The notes under the pieces are model-generated. The model was not told the DNA's origin, did no database searches, and was given only the letters and a program-made list of their open reading frames with translations. From Monodelphis domestica (lineage: Eukaryota; Chordata; Mammalia; Didelphimorphia; Didelphidae): DNA of 64,000 nucleotides. The position numbers were made by a program, and so were the translations under genes. Shown piece by piece: positions 33,188 to 45,205 of the stretch. Position 1 is the first letter of the stretch. Each line of letters opens with the position of its first letter. The stretch is from contig NC_077232.1 in assembly GCF_027887165.1 (NCBI RefSeq), positions 8,148,960 through 8,212,959 of the forward strand, written 5' to 3'.

Positions 33188-33300
33188 TTTCTGATTTATG
33201 TGGTTTGACCTTTAATTTAAAGGAGATTTCCACAGAACTTGAGTCATGAGAACCTCGGGGCAAAGATTACAGGAAGGTGGTTTAGCCAGTCAATCTAGCA
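33188..33300. repeat. repeat into which the ERV inserted
   Basis: TTAATTTAAAGGAGATTT and ACTTGAGTCATGAG recur in the same order at 54810-54880. The uninterrupted copy there shows what the site looked like before the ERV arrived. Confidence 0.7.
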
Positions 33301-35206
33301 TGATGGGAACTGTAGCCAAAGTGGAGTTTGTACTTGAACCTGGGAGAGGGATCAATGGGAACCAAATTAGATGCTGAACCTAATGCCTTTCCCCTCCCCA
33401 GGAATTGAGGTGAAGGTGGGCAGAGGAGGAATTATGTTTCTCACATTGGATAATATATTTGTGATTCCGTCTTCAGAAGCAAACATCCTTTTGTAAAAGC
33501 TTCAGAGTTACATCAGCATTTATTCAATGCTTACTGTGTATCAAGCACTGTGGCAAATGCTACAGATACCAGGAGAGGCAAGAACATGATCTGTTCCCTC
33601 AAAGAGCTCACAGTGTAGTAAGGGAGATGAAATGTAAAACTAGGATATTTCAAGATATATGTTTTTCTGGTTTTTCTGTCATTTTCCAAGAGGGCCAGTG
33701 ACATCATAGAGTAATATCATGACTTGCCCAGGAATTGGATTGAAGTGAGGTACAATTGCACAGAGTTCTCAGCTTTAGTCTCTGTTCTAGTCATCCAAGT
33801 CTCACAAAAGACAAAATGAACTGCCTTGTCTGACCAAGCTCCAAGTGCTTCACAGTGTCTGCTTCAGCTGCCTTCATCCCTTTCCAGTGAATTGTTCTCA
33901 TCTGCCTAACAACCTGGGGAAGGTCTTCACATCCTGGGGGTACAATCCCCCCAACTTACTAACAAGTCTGCGGCCCATCAGTTTTCATCAACCTGGGTTA
34001 GCCCCTCTCCCTAGATAGTTTTACTGGAATGTAGCTGCTGTACATGTTATAGCTTCTCAGAGCCAAAGATGGAAATGTATCTCCCAGAGAAGATATTAGC
34101 AGGTGGGAGGACCAATTAAGTCTTCCAGAAGATGGAGGGATTTGAGTTGGATCATGCGGATAGGCAGGAAGTTAAAAAGTAGAGGCGGAAGGTAGGGAAC
34201 TTCAAGGATGAGAGACAGTGAGAAGCTAAATAAGATGAAGTTCATAGCTTAACTTGGCCCTCATGTGGCACAGTCCCAGGTTGAAGCACAAACTACTCCA
34301 GTGGCTCCCATCTCCACAATGCTGGTTAGGCTGGTTACACAACCTGCCTATAACCTTGGTCCCAAGGTCCTCATGACCAACACTCTGAACTCAAGAGAAC
34401 AAATAACATAGAACACAAATAAACATTCCCAGGCCTATTCTTCTGAATTGCAGTAAAAGAGAGGTAAACAGCCACCCAGGAAGAGACAGGGTAAAGGCCC
34501 TGAGGAGGTGGCTGTCCTGTGGAGAAATATCGAATAGACCTGTGTATTAATTTGGGCTATAGAGTGTGTACGTGTGTGTGTGTGGAATCAAGTGTGAAAA
34601 GATCACTGGGAAGGCGGGTCTGGGTCTTGTTAAGGTCTCTAAATGCCAAAGGACTTCTTCCTAGTCCTAGTCTAAGGATTTATCAAGTACCTTTGTGACT
34701 TAGCACTGCACTGAATGCTGGAGATACAAATACTCATGAGAAGAATAGTCTTTGCCTTGAGAGAGCTGACAACATAATGGGGTAGTACAATGGGCAAGAG
34801 GAAGCTGAGAACTGGGGAGGGGAAGAGGGAGATGTGCACCATCAGAGGATAGGGAAGCATGAAGGTTGTTGACCTGGCAGAGCAGCTCCTGGGGGAAGGG
34901 GGGGATGGCTGGAAAACTCGAATTCCTTTATAAAGAGAGAATTTGGCAGTTGTTTTGCTTCTGCCTTCCAGTCCTCTAATCAGAGGGAGAGGCAACTGAG
35001 GGGAATGAGGAGACATCAAAGCTCAAATCTCCATAATGATGAGGTTTCTAGTGAAGAGGTTATCCTTGGCGGGAGAAAGGATGGGAGCAAGATATTTGTG
35101 GAATAGAAACCAATCAGAACATCTGGTGCTGGCTCTGAAAGTAATAGGAAACTCCTAGAGGTTATTGAAGGGGAGAGTTCTTCAAGCACTTCACAACTTG
35201 GCTTCT
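33301..35206. other. no gene; diffuse old repeats
   Basis: Within this stretch, 33515-33640 and 34680-34800 resemble L2-linked repeats (TTACTGTGTATCAAGCACTGTG and a CAAAGAGCTCACAGT-type phrase). The 34672-35318 minus-strand frames have no domain. 34800-35010 resembles 48260-48480 (an ATCAGAGG phrase followed by GAGGCAACTGAGG). Confidence 0.45.
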
Positions 35207-36300
35207 TATATTTTCTTTTCTTTTTTAATTTATTTAGTTTTACATATTTTCCCATCATTACATGATTCATGTTCTCTCCCTCCCCTCTTCCCTCCCTGCT
35301 CCGAGAGCCGACAAGCACTTCCAGTGGTTATATAAGTATTATTACTTAAAACTTATTTTCATATTATTCATATTTGTAATAGTAGTAGTAGTAGTCTCTC
35401 GGTGACCGAGAATGATGATTGTCTTTGTGCATTCTCATCTATTGATGTACCCTCATGTGGCTTTGGAGTCCAAAGGCTGAGGCTCAGTTTGTGGCACATG
35501 GGGCCTGGGACGCCAGTTGTTAGGGGAGGTGCGGCTGTGGCCTGGTGTCGGCGTTCACGTGCAGCAGCAAGACGTCGACGTAGCTCATCTTCAAAGGTGG
35601 CGGCGGCCTGGTGAATGTGGGCTCGCCAGCTGCTTCTGTCAGAGGCAGCGAGTTCTAGTTGCTTTGGTGTCATGCCAGCCCACTTCAAGTTGGACTTTAG
35701 CTGATCCTTGAATCTTTTCTTTGGTCGGCCTTGTTTCCTGAGTCCAGCTGACAGTTCACTGTAGAATACCTGTCTTGGTACTCGCTGTGAACTAGGGCTT
35801 TGCTCACCCAGCATGTGAAGATTGCTTCAGTGGAACAGGAGGAAGAAACCAACAATAAAGTTCAATGGCTGAGATGGCGATGCAGCAAGGCATATTTGTA
35901 AAAGTGACCAAAACTTTAATCACGTACCCATAGAACTATGTGACAAGTCATATATTTTTCTTCTGCATTTCTGCTCCCACAGTTCTTTTTCTTGATGTGG
36001 AGAGCTTCTTTCTCATAAGTCCCTCATGACTGTCCTGGATCATTGCATTGCTACTAGTAGAGAAGTCCATTACATTGGATCATTCCACAGTGTTTTAATT
36101 TCTGTGTATAATGTTCTGCTTCTGCTCATTTCACTCTGCATCAGTTCATGGAGGTCTTTCCAGTTCATCTAGAAATCAACTAGTGTATTATTCCTTATAG
36201 CATAATGGTATTCCATCACCATCATATATCACAATTTGTTTAGGCATTTCCCAATCAAGGGACAACACCTCATTTTCTAATTTTTTGCCACCACAAAGAA
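35207..36300 (-). mobile_element. LINE-1 3' end, minus strand, split by another LINE
   Basis: 35207-35377 is L1 3' UTR and 35926-36300 the ORF2 end in complement (TGCATCAGTTCATGGAGGTC, CATCATATATCACAATTTGTT). The intervening 35378-35925 belongs to another LINE family. Confidence 0.85.
35378..35925 (-). mobile_element. non-L1 LINE 3' end (RTE/CR1-like) with ORF tail
   Basis: A 148-codon minus-strand frame (35368-35814) contains GRPKKRFKDQLKSNLKWAGM and DRSSWRAHI, the C-terminal pattern of non-LTR reverse transcriptase ORFs outside L1. The 3' end carries the palindrome CTCGGTGACCGAG (35398-35410) and then TAG repeats (35380-35395). The open frame and CpG content suggest a younger insertion than the L1 around it. 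Confidence 0.75.
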
Positions 36301-37161
36301 TGTGACTCTGGAAGGAGCCTCTCTACCTGTCTCTGGATAGAAGCGCCTCTATTCCTGATTTTCCCATCTGTGTGCTCTACCTGGATTCCTATGATGATGT
36401 CATCAAACAAAAGGATTTAAGGGGAGCGGTTTGAACTGTAAGGCTGGTCTTCTCTCTAGGGGAGCTTTGTGGGACCCCAATCCGGATACACACTACTTTG
36501 GGGCACTCACAAGCCTCCCCTTCATGTCTTCTTGAAAGCTGGCAGCAAGATGAAGTCTGCCAATGAGATTATTCCCTAGATGTAAATAAACAAGATTGAA
36601 TTCACTATCTGACCGCTTAATGTGATTTGATTGTGAATTGGGGTAAAGGAGGAGTAGGTAAAGGCTAGGGAGTTGTAGGTCACCGTAATTTCTGAAACCC
36701 CTTTTCGAAGGTCCCTCCTCTGAGTGGGTGGAATTTGCCACTTCTCAAAGTTCACCTTCCCTTCCCCAAATCTATCCTAAATCTATATTTCTAAGCAATC
36801 TAATTATAGAAATAAAAGGTCTTCTTGTAAGGTAGGGGAGAGCTAAGAGAGGGGAGAGATCGAAAGGGGGAGAGAGCCCTGCTCAATGATTTGAGTCCAG
36901 TATCTCAATAGTTCATGAAATGAAAGTCTTCAGAGTAATTCAGTTTTCTGTGGGAAGAAGGGCCACAGAATGGTAGAGTATAGAGTTTTTCTCAAGATTA
37001 TTGGAAGGAATACACAGTTTAATAACAACTACAGAAGTGATAATTATAGAAATAACTATAATTATGACAATGGGAACCACAACTTTAGGAATGATGACTA
37101 TAGGAATAGATATTGGGAAAATGATAATCAAATCAAGTGACTCCACAATAATATAACTTAA

Positions 37162-37841
37162 GTGGTGTTCATCCAAAGAATACTCAAGGTGGTAATGCCC
37201 CTCAGAGGGGTGCCCATCAGGGGGGTGCCCAAGGAATGTCCCAAACATAATGAAGGTGTCGGGGGGGGGGCTGGGGCACAGGAATCAGAGAATACAACCT
37301 TTGATTTTCCGGACCCTGATGTTCTACTACCCGTTGTCCCTATCCACTACCCCCCCCATACTAATGAACCCCATGTTACTTTAAAGGTGGGTAACACCTA
37401 TTATGATTGTCTATTAGACACCGGAGCTTCCTGATCTGTATTAAAGAGAACACCTGATTTACATTGTTATTCTGTTGGCTCAGAGAATGTAATGGGAGTA
37501 TCAGGAATACCCCAAAGAGTTAAAAAAAACTTGCCCCTAGAATGGTGTCTGTAGGACCCCTAGAGGTAAAAAATTCCTTCCTTTTGATGCCTGACTCCCC
37601 TTTAAATTTGCTGGGGAGGGACCTTCTATGCAAACTCAGAGCCACAATAACTTTCTCCCCAGATGGTTCCTTAACATTGGAAGTACTGGAGGAATCTTTA
37701 AATTTACTCCCTGTAATTCTCTCAGAGTGTCAGGATGAAAAAGAGCATCCCACCTTTGCAATACCTGAAGATATACTGGAGTCTCTTTGGGCCACATCTT
37801 CTTCTGATGTAGGCTTACTCAAGTCAGCTGTTCCTGTGTAG
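37162..37841 (+). pseudogene. class I ERV gag end and protease, broken
   Basis: The protease active site LLDTGAS is intact (37411-37431) but is followed directly by TGA (37432-37434). A separate frame (37542-37841) holds the protease C-terminus with LLGRDLL and the linker to RT. An in-frame TAG ends it just before RT. Confidence 0.85.
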
Positions 37842-38640
37842 ATAAAAGCTCAATCTAGCCCACGTCCTTCCATTCCTCAGTATCCCCTCTCAAAAGAGGC
37901 AATTGAGGGAATGACCCCAGTAATTAACTTATTAATTGCACAGGGAATAATAATCCCTTGTAAATCTGAATACAACACGCCCATCCTGCCCGTTAAAAAA
38001 ACAAAAAGAGGGCCCGATGGCAAACACCTCTATAGATTCATACAGGATTTGAGGGCTGTGAACAATCACATTATAAAGAGACACTCCTTAGTTTCCAACA
38101 TCAATACCATTATTTCTTCTATTCTTAGCACAGCTACATACTTTACAGTAGTGGACTTGTGCTCAGCCTTCTTTTCCATACCCATACATGAGAACCCCAG
38201 GCATATCTTTGCTTTTACCTGGAAGGGCTCTCAGTCCTCCTGGAGTCTGCCACAAGGTTTTGTAGAAAGTCCAAGCTTATTTGTACAAATTTTGAACCAA
38301 GATACAGATAATATAAAATTTAAAGACAGCAAATTAATCAAATATGTAGATGATCTGCTCTTGGCTTCAACAGATGCAGAAGCATGTCAGAAATATAGTA
38401 AACACCTTCTTTTGGAATTACACAAAAGAGGGCATAAGATATCGAAGGATAAGGTTCAGTGGTGCCTCCCTAAAGTAGACTATTTGGGGTTCATTCTGAC
38501 TGTGGGTGTCGCTTTATTTCTCCCAAATGAATTGAGAATATTCAAAATTTAAGAGCTCCTACCACTAAGAAACAGTTGAGAGCAATTTTAGGAGTGACAG
38601 CATTTTGTAGACAATGGATTCCTTGCTATGGGGAAATTAC
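37842..38640 (+). pseudogene. class I ERV reverse transcriptase, mostly open
   Basis: 213 open codons (37911-38552) keep YNTPILPVKK, FIQDLRAVN, VVDLCSAFFSIPI, LPQGF and the catalytic YVDD at 38343-38354, an unusually well preserved RT palm. A frameshift near 38515 leads into the connection, which is cut off by the L1. Confidence 0.88.
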
Positions 38641-38644
38641 ATTC

Positions 38645-39145
38645 ACAAAACAGAAGATTTAGAAAATCGTTCCAGGAGAAACAACTTAATAATCATTGGT
38701 CTACCAGAAGACCATGACAAAAGGAAAAGCTTGGACATCATACTACATGAAATTATCCAAGAAAACTGCCCCGATATCCTATAACAAGAGGGAAAAGTGG
38801 AGATTGAAAGAATTACAGATCACCTCCTATACTTAATCCCCAACTGACAACACCCAGGAATGTTATAGCCAAATTCAAGAACTATCAGACCAAGGAAAAA
38901 ATATTACAAGCTGCTAAGAAGTCACTCAAATACTATGGAACCAAAGTGAGGATAACATAGGATCTGGCTGCATCTACACTGAAGGACAAAAAGGCATGGA
39001 ATATGATATTCCAGAAAGCAAGGGAACTAGATATACAACCAAGAATCAACTACTATGGTCATTTAACAAAATAGAATTCCAAGCATTTGTAAAGAAAAGA
39101 CCAGACCTGAACAGAAAATTTGATGTCCAAACATAGAATTCAAGA
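38645..39145 (+). pseudogene. L1 ORF1 C-terminal half
   Basis: It starts at DLENRSRRNNL, the coiled-coil/RRM border, and continues through the C-terminal domain. Nonsense codons (for example TAA near 38782) and indels break it. Confidence 0.85.
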
Positions 39146-39662
39146 GGATCATCAAAAGGTAATTAAAAAAGAGGGGGAAAAGAAAAACAAACAAAAAAAC
39201 CACTTTTTTTTACAAGACCCAATAAGTTAAAATGATATGTATCCCTATAAGAAAAGAGGTCTTTGGTAACTCTTAAAAATTGTTATTATCACCTGGGCAG
39301 CTAGAAGAAGTTAACTTAGAGGGAACACTGACAAACTGTATAGGATGAAATGACAAGACATAAATATGTATATAGGTATATGTATGCATAAATACATATG
39401 TGTGTGTGTGTATACACAACTAGAGCTAGAAAAAAGAGGTTAATACTAAAAGAAATGGGAAAAGAAACTGAAGGGGTTAAATTTATATGTCACAAAGAAG
39501 CACATAGTGGGAGGGGGGAGAACATCAATACACTGGAAGGGTAAATAGGCTGGATATAGGAAATACTCAACTTGTTTGTGCATTGAAATTGACCCAAAGA
39601 GAAAAGAACAATCCAGTCCATTAGGGCAGAGAATTGATTTGCACCCTATAGGGAAATAGAAG

Positions 39663-39972
39663 TGTAAATATTAAATTAGTTTCTAGTAATAAAAGTATTA
39701 TATTTTATGGGGTTTATTAAAGATTATTTGAAATCAAGGATACAAAATAATAAACCACATGCTTAGGGCTGATTAGCCCATTCACAGCCTACTTACTACA
39801 TGTTGCAATGTCTGAGTAAAGGAAGAGAGAGGAAGAGGTAGGCATTACAGCCAGTTTAAAAACCAATTGTGATCTTGCCCATGTGGAGACTCAGGTGAGA
39901 TTATAGGGGATTCTGGGAAATACCTAGGGCATCTGGGGATTGAAGTCTGGGGTTCAAATCTCCATTTTTACA
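39663..39972 (-). repeat. solo LTR family B, 310 bp, minus orientation
   Basis: The complement starts TGTAAAAATGGAGATTTGAA and ends ATATTTACA, with TTTAATAAACC near the 3' end, as in the copies at 4208, 24018 and 49121. Flanks GAAG (39659-39662) and AAAG (39973-39976) match at 3 of 4. It lies in the L1 inter-ORF spacer. Confidence 0.85.
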
Positions 39973-40769
39973 AAAGGATAACAAAAGAACTGGTGGGGGA
40001 GGGAAGCAGAACAAGGGAGGGAGAGGGTAGGGGTAGTTTAAAAGAACTGTAAAGAAAATAAGGGGGGAATGAGAAGGGAGGTTAGAAAGGGAAATAAAAT
40101 AAGGGTGGGAATTAGGGGAACTGATTAAAAATCAAAACATTGGTGTAGAAGGAAATGGTGAAAGAAAAAAGGCAGGACTTTTTAAAAAATGCTGGGAAAT
40201 ACACAGCTGGTAATCACAATTCTGAATGTGAATTGAATGAATTCACCTATAAAAAGCAAGCGAATACAAGAGTGGATTAGAATCAAAAACCCTACCATAT
40301 GCTATCTACAACTAACACACATGAGGAAGGTAGATACTCATAGGGTCAAAGTAAGAGGATGGAACCAAATCTATTGGGCATCAACTGATAAAAAGAAGGC
40401 AGGAGTCACAATCATGATATCTGACAAAGCCAAAGTAAAAATAGACCTGATTAAAAGGGATATGGAAGGTAATAACATCCTGATAAAATGCAGTATAGAC
40501 AATAAGGATATATCAATACTCAACATGTATGCACCCAATGGCATAGCATCCAAATCTCTAAAGGAGAAACTAGTGGTGATCAAGGATGAAATAGATAGAA
40601 AAACTATACTAGTGGGAGACCTGAACCTTCCTCTATCAGAACTAGATAAAACAAACCAAAAAATAAATAAGAAAGAGGTAAGAGAAGTGAATGAAATCTT
40701 AGAAAAATTTAAATTAGTAGATATGTGGAGAAAAATAAATAGGGACAAAAAAGAATATACCTTTCCAGC

Positions 40770-41834
40770 TGTGCTATTTAAAATGGATTGAGGTCTTAAA
40801 CTGTAGTGATTAAAATAGTGGAAGATATAAATTGTGATAGATATAAGAGAGAGTGAGTAAATTTGACTGCAGAAATATGTTTCACTACAGCGTCTTGGGT
40901 TTTAAAATCAAATATAAGGTGGTCACCAGGGAAATATTCCCAATTATTCAAATACCCAAGTCAATTGGGTTTTATAGAGATTTTAATTAACAATACAATG
41001 AGTAATCAAAGAAAGAGAGAGAAAGAAAGGAATAAGTATGAAAGGCCTCAAGCCAATATGGCCTAGACCTGAGTCTTAAAAGAGAAATCAGTCAGTTTTT
41101 TAATACTCACCACAAGGTCTGACTAAACAAGGATACTAGTGACACCAGGCCATCGTCCTTCCTCAAAGAGTCTTCCAGCCAGAGATTGTTTCAAAGGGCC
41201 TCTCTCAAGAGCCTCTAGAGCTCCTACCCCAGAGGGACAGAGCCCCTCAGAGGAGCTCCTCAAGGAGCTCTCCTCCAGAATGAGAGTCAGAAATCGAGAT
41301 GCCTGAATGAGATCCAAGCTCTCATTTTTAAGGGCAAAATTTCCTCTGTCACCTCCCCTAAGTCCTTACATCTACCAATCACTGTAGATGTTTCTAAAGG
41401 ACCGCCCATTTTGAATTCACAGCTGAGTAGTTTTAATCTCTTTAGTAAGTCAGAAAAAAATGCTGCTGTGCCGACAAATTTCATTAAGAAAAAACCTCTG
41501 AATAAGTTATCACCCTTTTAGGTTTAAGTAGTTTACAAGTTGCCCCACCTGTATGGGTACCTAGCATCCCATTGTATCAATTTTAAAACAGTCATGACTC
41601 AAAGAACTTCCTGTCCCTTCCATAAGCATGGATCAAAGTACTTTCATTGTTTAGCAAACAGTTTTCTGTCCTAAAGCAGTCTTAAGTAGGGTGGAGCAGG
41701 GACACTCCCATAGCTAGGAGCCCCCACACTCAAGTAGAGTTCTCACCATCTGCTAGGGAATTTTTTAAAGTAGAAGATTCCCCAATGGGGGAAACCCCTA
41801 ACATTCATAAGTCTGAGAAAATTTGAGGTTTACA
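40770..41834 (-). repeat. solo LTR family A, 1065 bp, TSD CAGC
   Basis: In complement it runs TGTAAACCTCAAATTTTCTC to AATAGCACA. CAGC flanks it at 40766-40769 and 41835-41838. It shares ordered blocks with 28292-29187. It inserted in the endonuclease domain of the L1. Confidence 0.93.
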
Positions 41835-42348
41835 CAGCAGCACATGGTACATTCACAAAAATTGACCATGTATTAGGGCATAAAAATATTGCAAACAAGT
41901 GCAAAAGAGCAGAAATAATAAATGCAACCTTCTCAGATCATAATGCAATGAAAATAATAGGCAAATCAAAAATTAATTGGAAATTAAACAATACTATTCT
42001 CCAAAATTGACTGGTTAAAGAACAAATCATAGAAAGAATAATTTCATTGAAGAAAATGACAATGATGAGACATCCTTTCAAAACCTATGGGATGCAGCCA
42101 AAGTAGTACTCAGGGGGAAATTTATATCCTTGGAGTTCATATATTAACAAATTAGGGAGGGCAGAGGTCAATGAATTGGGCATGCAAATTAAAAAACTAG
42201 AAAATGAACAAATTAAAAATCCTCAGATGATGACTAAATTAGAGATCCTAAAAATCAAAGGAGAAATTAACAAAATTGAAAGTCAAAGAACTATTGATTT
42301 AATAAATAAGAGTAGAAGCTGGTACTTTGAAAAAACAAATAAAATAGA

Positions 42349-42981
42349 TGTAGCAGTCCACACCTAGCTATGGGCAAGGGAAACAGTTAGAATGTACAGA
42401 GTGGCTTAGAAGAGAACATGCTCAGTCTTGGCTAGTAAAGCCTCTAACCCTTGATCCCAGCTTCCCCCAGGTTAGGAGGGAAAACAGGTTTCTTTGTGTT
42501 CACCTGGCTAAGAAAAACCACACCTATACCTTGTTAACCAATGATAATCATCCCTATGTACTGTGCATATTTGCATGTCAAAGATATTAAAAGGAGCAGC
42601 CACAGCAGTCTCTGCCCTCTCTCTTGGATCTTAGCTCTCACCTATGTTTGTCTTTGCTGGAGCTTGGCCTCTGGCTAAGCTCCATCTTTAATTCCTTTCC
42701 TTCTCTATCTCTCTCACCTGGGACCTGGCCCAGGTCCTTTCTTTTCTCTATCATGTCTCCAACCTGAGTGGTATTAATTTTGGATCACTGGATGATTGGT
42801 GCCTTGTGTTGTCCAGATAGATCGGAGTTCTGCTGTGACTCCATTGTAATCAATACGGCCTGGTTTCTGACTCATTTCTGCCATCTCGAACTTGGCTCCA
42901 TCACGCCCTTCGTGGAATCCTAAACTACTATCCTTTCTCTCTCTTTCTTATCTTGTGGCTTCTCGCTGGTGAGAGGCTACA
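42349..42981 (+). repeat. solo LTR family C, 633 bp, 5-bp TSD ATAGA
   Basis: It runs TGTAGCAGTCC to GAGAGGCTACA, flanked by ATAGA at 42344-42348 and 42982-42986. A TATA-like GATATTAAAAGG lies near 42588. The 5-bp duplication and unrelated sequence separate it from families A and B. The LTR strand is taken from the TATA-like and pyrimidine-rich R/U5-like order, so it is tentative. Confidence 0.88.
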
Positions 42982-43985
42982 ATAGACAAAGTTCTGGTCA
43001 ATCTAATTTTTTAAAAGGGAAGAAGAAAACCAAATTGACAGTATCCAATATGAAAGGGGAGACCTCAACTCCAATGAAGAGGAAATTAAGGCAATCTTTA
43101 AGGCAATAAAAACTACTATGCCCAATTATATGGCAACAAATATGGCAATCTAGGTGATATGAATGAATACTTACAAAAATATAAATTGTCTAGACTAACA
43201 GAAGAAGAAATGGATTACCTAAATAACCCCATATCAGAAAATGAAATTGAAAAAGCCATCAAAGAACTCCCTAAGAAAAAATCCCCAGGTCCAGATAGAT
43301 TCAAAAATGAATTCTATCAAATATTCAAAGAACAACTAATCCCAATATTATACAAACTATTTGACAGAATAAGCAAAGGAGTTCTACCAAATTCCTTTTA
43401 TGACACAAATATGGTACTGATTCCAAAGCCTGGCAGGTCAAAAACAGAAAAAAGAAAACTATAGACCAATCTCCTTAATGAATATATATGCAACAGTCTT
43501 AAATAGGATAGTATCAAAAAGACTCAAACAAGTCATCACAAGGGTTATTCACTATGACCAGGAAGGATTCATACCAGGAATGCAAGGATGGTTTGTTATT
43601 AGGAAAATCATCCACATAATTGACCATATTAACAAGCAAACCAACAAAAATCACATGATTATCTCAATAGATTCAGGAAAAGCCTTTCATAAAATATAAC
43701 ACCCATTCCTATTGAAAACACTAGAAAGTATTGGAAGAGAAGGGCCTTTCCTAGAAATAATAAACATTATATATCTAAAACCATCAGTCAACATCATCTG
43801 CAATGGGGACAAACTAGATGCATTCCCGATAAGATCAGGAGTGAAACAAGGATGCCCATTATCACCTCTATTATTTAACATTGTACTAGAAACACTAGCA
43901 GTAGCAATTAGAGAAGAAAAAGAAATTGAAGGTATTAAAATTGACAATGAGGAGACCAAGCTATCATTCTTTGCAGATGACATGA

Positions 43986-45205
43986 TTTAAAACCAAGCAA
44001 GAGCTAAAAAAATCACAAAATGTAAAATCAATAATTTTGATTACATCAAATTAAAAAGGTTTTGTACAAACAAAACTAATGAATCCAAAATTATAAGGGA
44101 AGCAACAAACTGGGAATCAATCTTCATTGCAGAAACCTCTGACAGAGGTCTAATTTCTCAAATTTATAAAGAGCAAACCAATTATACAAAAAATCAAGCC
44201 ATTCTCCAATTGATAAATGGGCAAGGGACATGAATAGGCAATTTTCAGTTAAAGAAATCAAAACTATTAATAAACACATGAAAAAGTGTTCTAAATCTCT
44301 TATAATCAGAGAGATGCAAATCAAAACAACTCTGAGGTATCACCTGACACCTAGCAGATTGGCTAACATGACAGCAATGGAAAGTAATGAATGCTGGAGG
44401 GGATGTGGCAAAGTTGGAACTTAAGACATTGATGGTGGAGTTGTGAATTAATCCAACCATTCTGGAGGGCAATTTGGAACTACCCCCAACAGTCGCTAAA
44501 AGTCTGCCTAGCCTTTGATCCAGCCATAGCACTGCTGGGTTTGTACCCCAAAGAGATAATAAGGAAAAAGACCAGTACAAGAATATTCATAGCTGCGCTC
44601 TTTGTGGTGGCAAAAATTGGAAAATGAGGGGATGCCCTTCGATTGGGGAATGGCTGAACAAACTGTGGCATGTGTTGGTGTTGGGATACTATTGTCCTCA
44701 AAGGAATAATAAAGTGGAGGAATTCCATGGGAACTAGAATGACTTCCAGGAATTGACGTAGAGCAAAAGGAGCAGAACCAGGAAAACATTATACACAGAG
44801 ACTGATACACTGTGGTACAATCAAATGTAATGGACTTCGTTAGTGGCAATGCAGTGATCCTGAACAATCTGGAGCGATCTATGAGAAAAAACACTATTCA
44901 CATTCAGAGGAAAAACTGTGGGAGTAGAAACACCAAAGAAAAACACATGCTTCAATGCATGGTTCAAGGGGATATGATTGGGTACGTAGACTCTAAATGA
45001 ACATCCTCATGCAAACACCAACAACATAGAAATAGGTTTTGATCAAGGACACATGTAATACCCAGTAGAATTGCACATCGGCTGTGGGAAGGATGGGGGA
45101 GGTGAGGGTGGGAAATAATATAATTCTTGTAACTAAGGAGTAATGCTCTAAATTGACTAAATTAACCTAAATTTTAAAAAAATTTTAAAAATAAAAATTT
45201 TTAAA
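43986..45205 (+). pseudogene. L1 ORF2 C-terminus and 3' UTR after deletion
   Basis: After the FADD motif the sequence jumps to the segment equivalent to 8148 of the minus-strand L1 (TTAAAACCAAGCAAG), so the RT thumb region is absent. The C-terminal frames at 44230-44424 and onward are broken. The 3' UTR ends in an A-rich tail. Confidence 0.85.

Larger units (their letters stand above)
36310..38640 (+). mobile_element. class I (gamma-like) ERV fragment: leader, gag end, pro, RT
   Basis: Same family as 12840-15330. 36310-36497 may be an LTR remnant and 36500-36900 a leader. An Asn/Tyr/Arg-rich tract (36990-37140) looks like a gag end. Protease and RT follow. The element is cut at about 38640 where L1 sequence begins. 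Confidence 0.78.
40237..43985 (+). pseudogene. L1 ORF2 endonuclease to RT palm, interrupted
   Basis: Endonuclease pieces are at 40237-40769 and 41839 onward, the linker at 42176-42348, and RT at 43159-43985 in three frames, ending at FADD (43970-43981). The KSPGP segment of RT is intact. Two LTRs (40770-41834, 42349-42981) interrupt it. Confidence 0.9.
38645..45205 (+). mobile_element. plus-strand LINE-1 carrying three solo LTRs
   Basis: It begins in mid-ORF1 (5'-truncated), then spacer, ORF2 and 3' UTR with an A-rich tail ending about 45205. Solo LTRs sit in the spacer (39663), the endonuclease (40770) and the endonuclease-RT linker (42349), each with its own TSD. About 0.85 kb of ORF2 after the FADD motif is missing at 43986. 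Confidence 0.92.
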
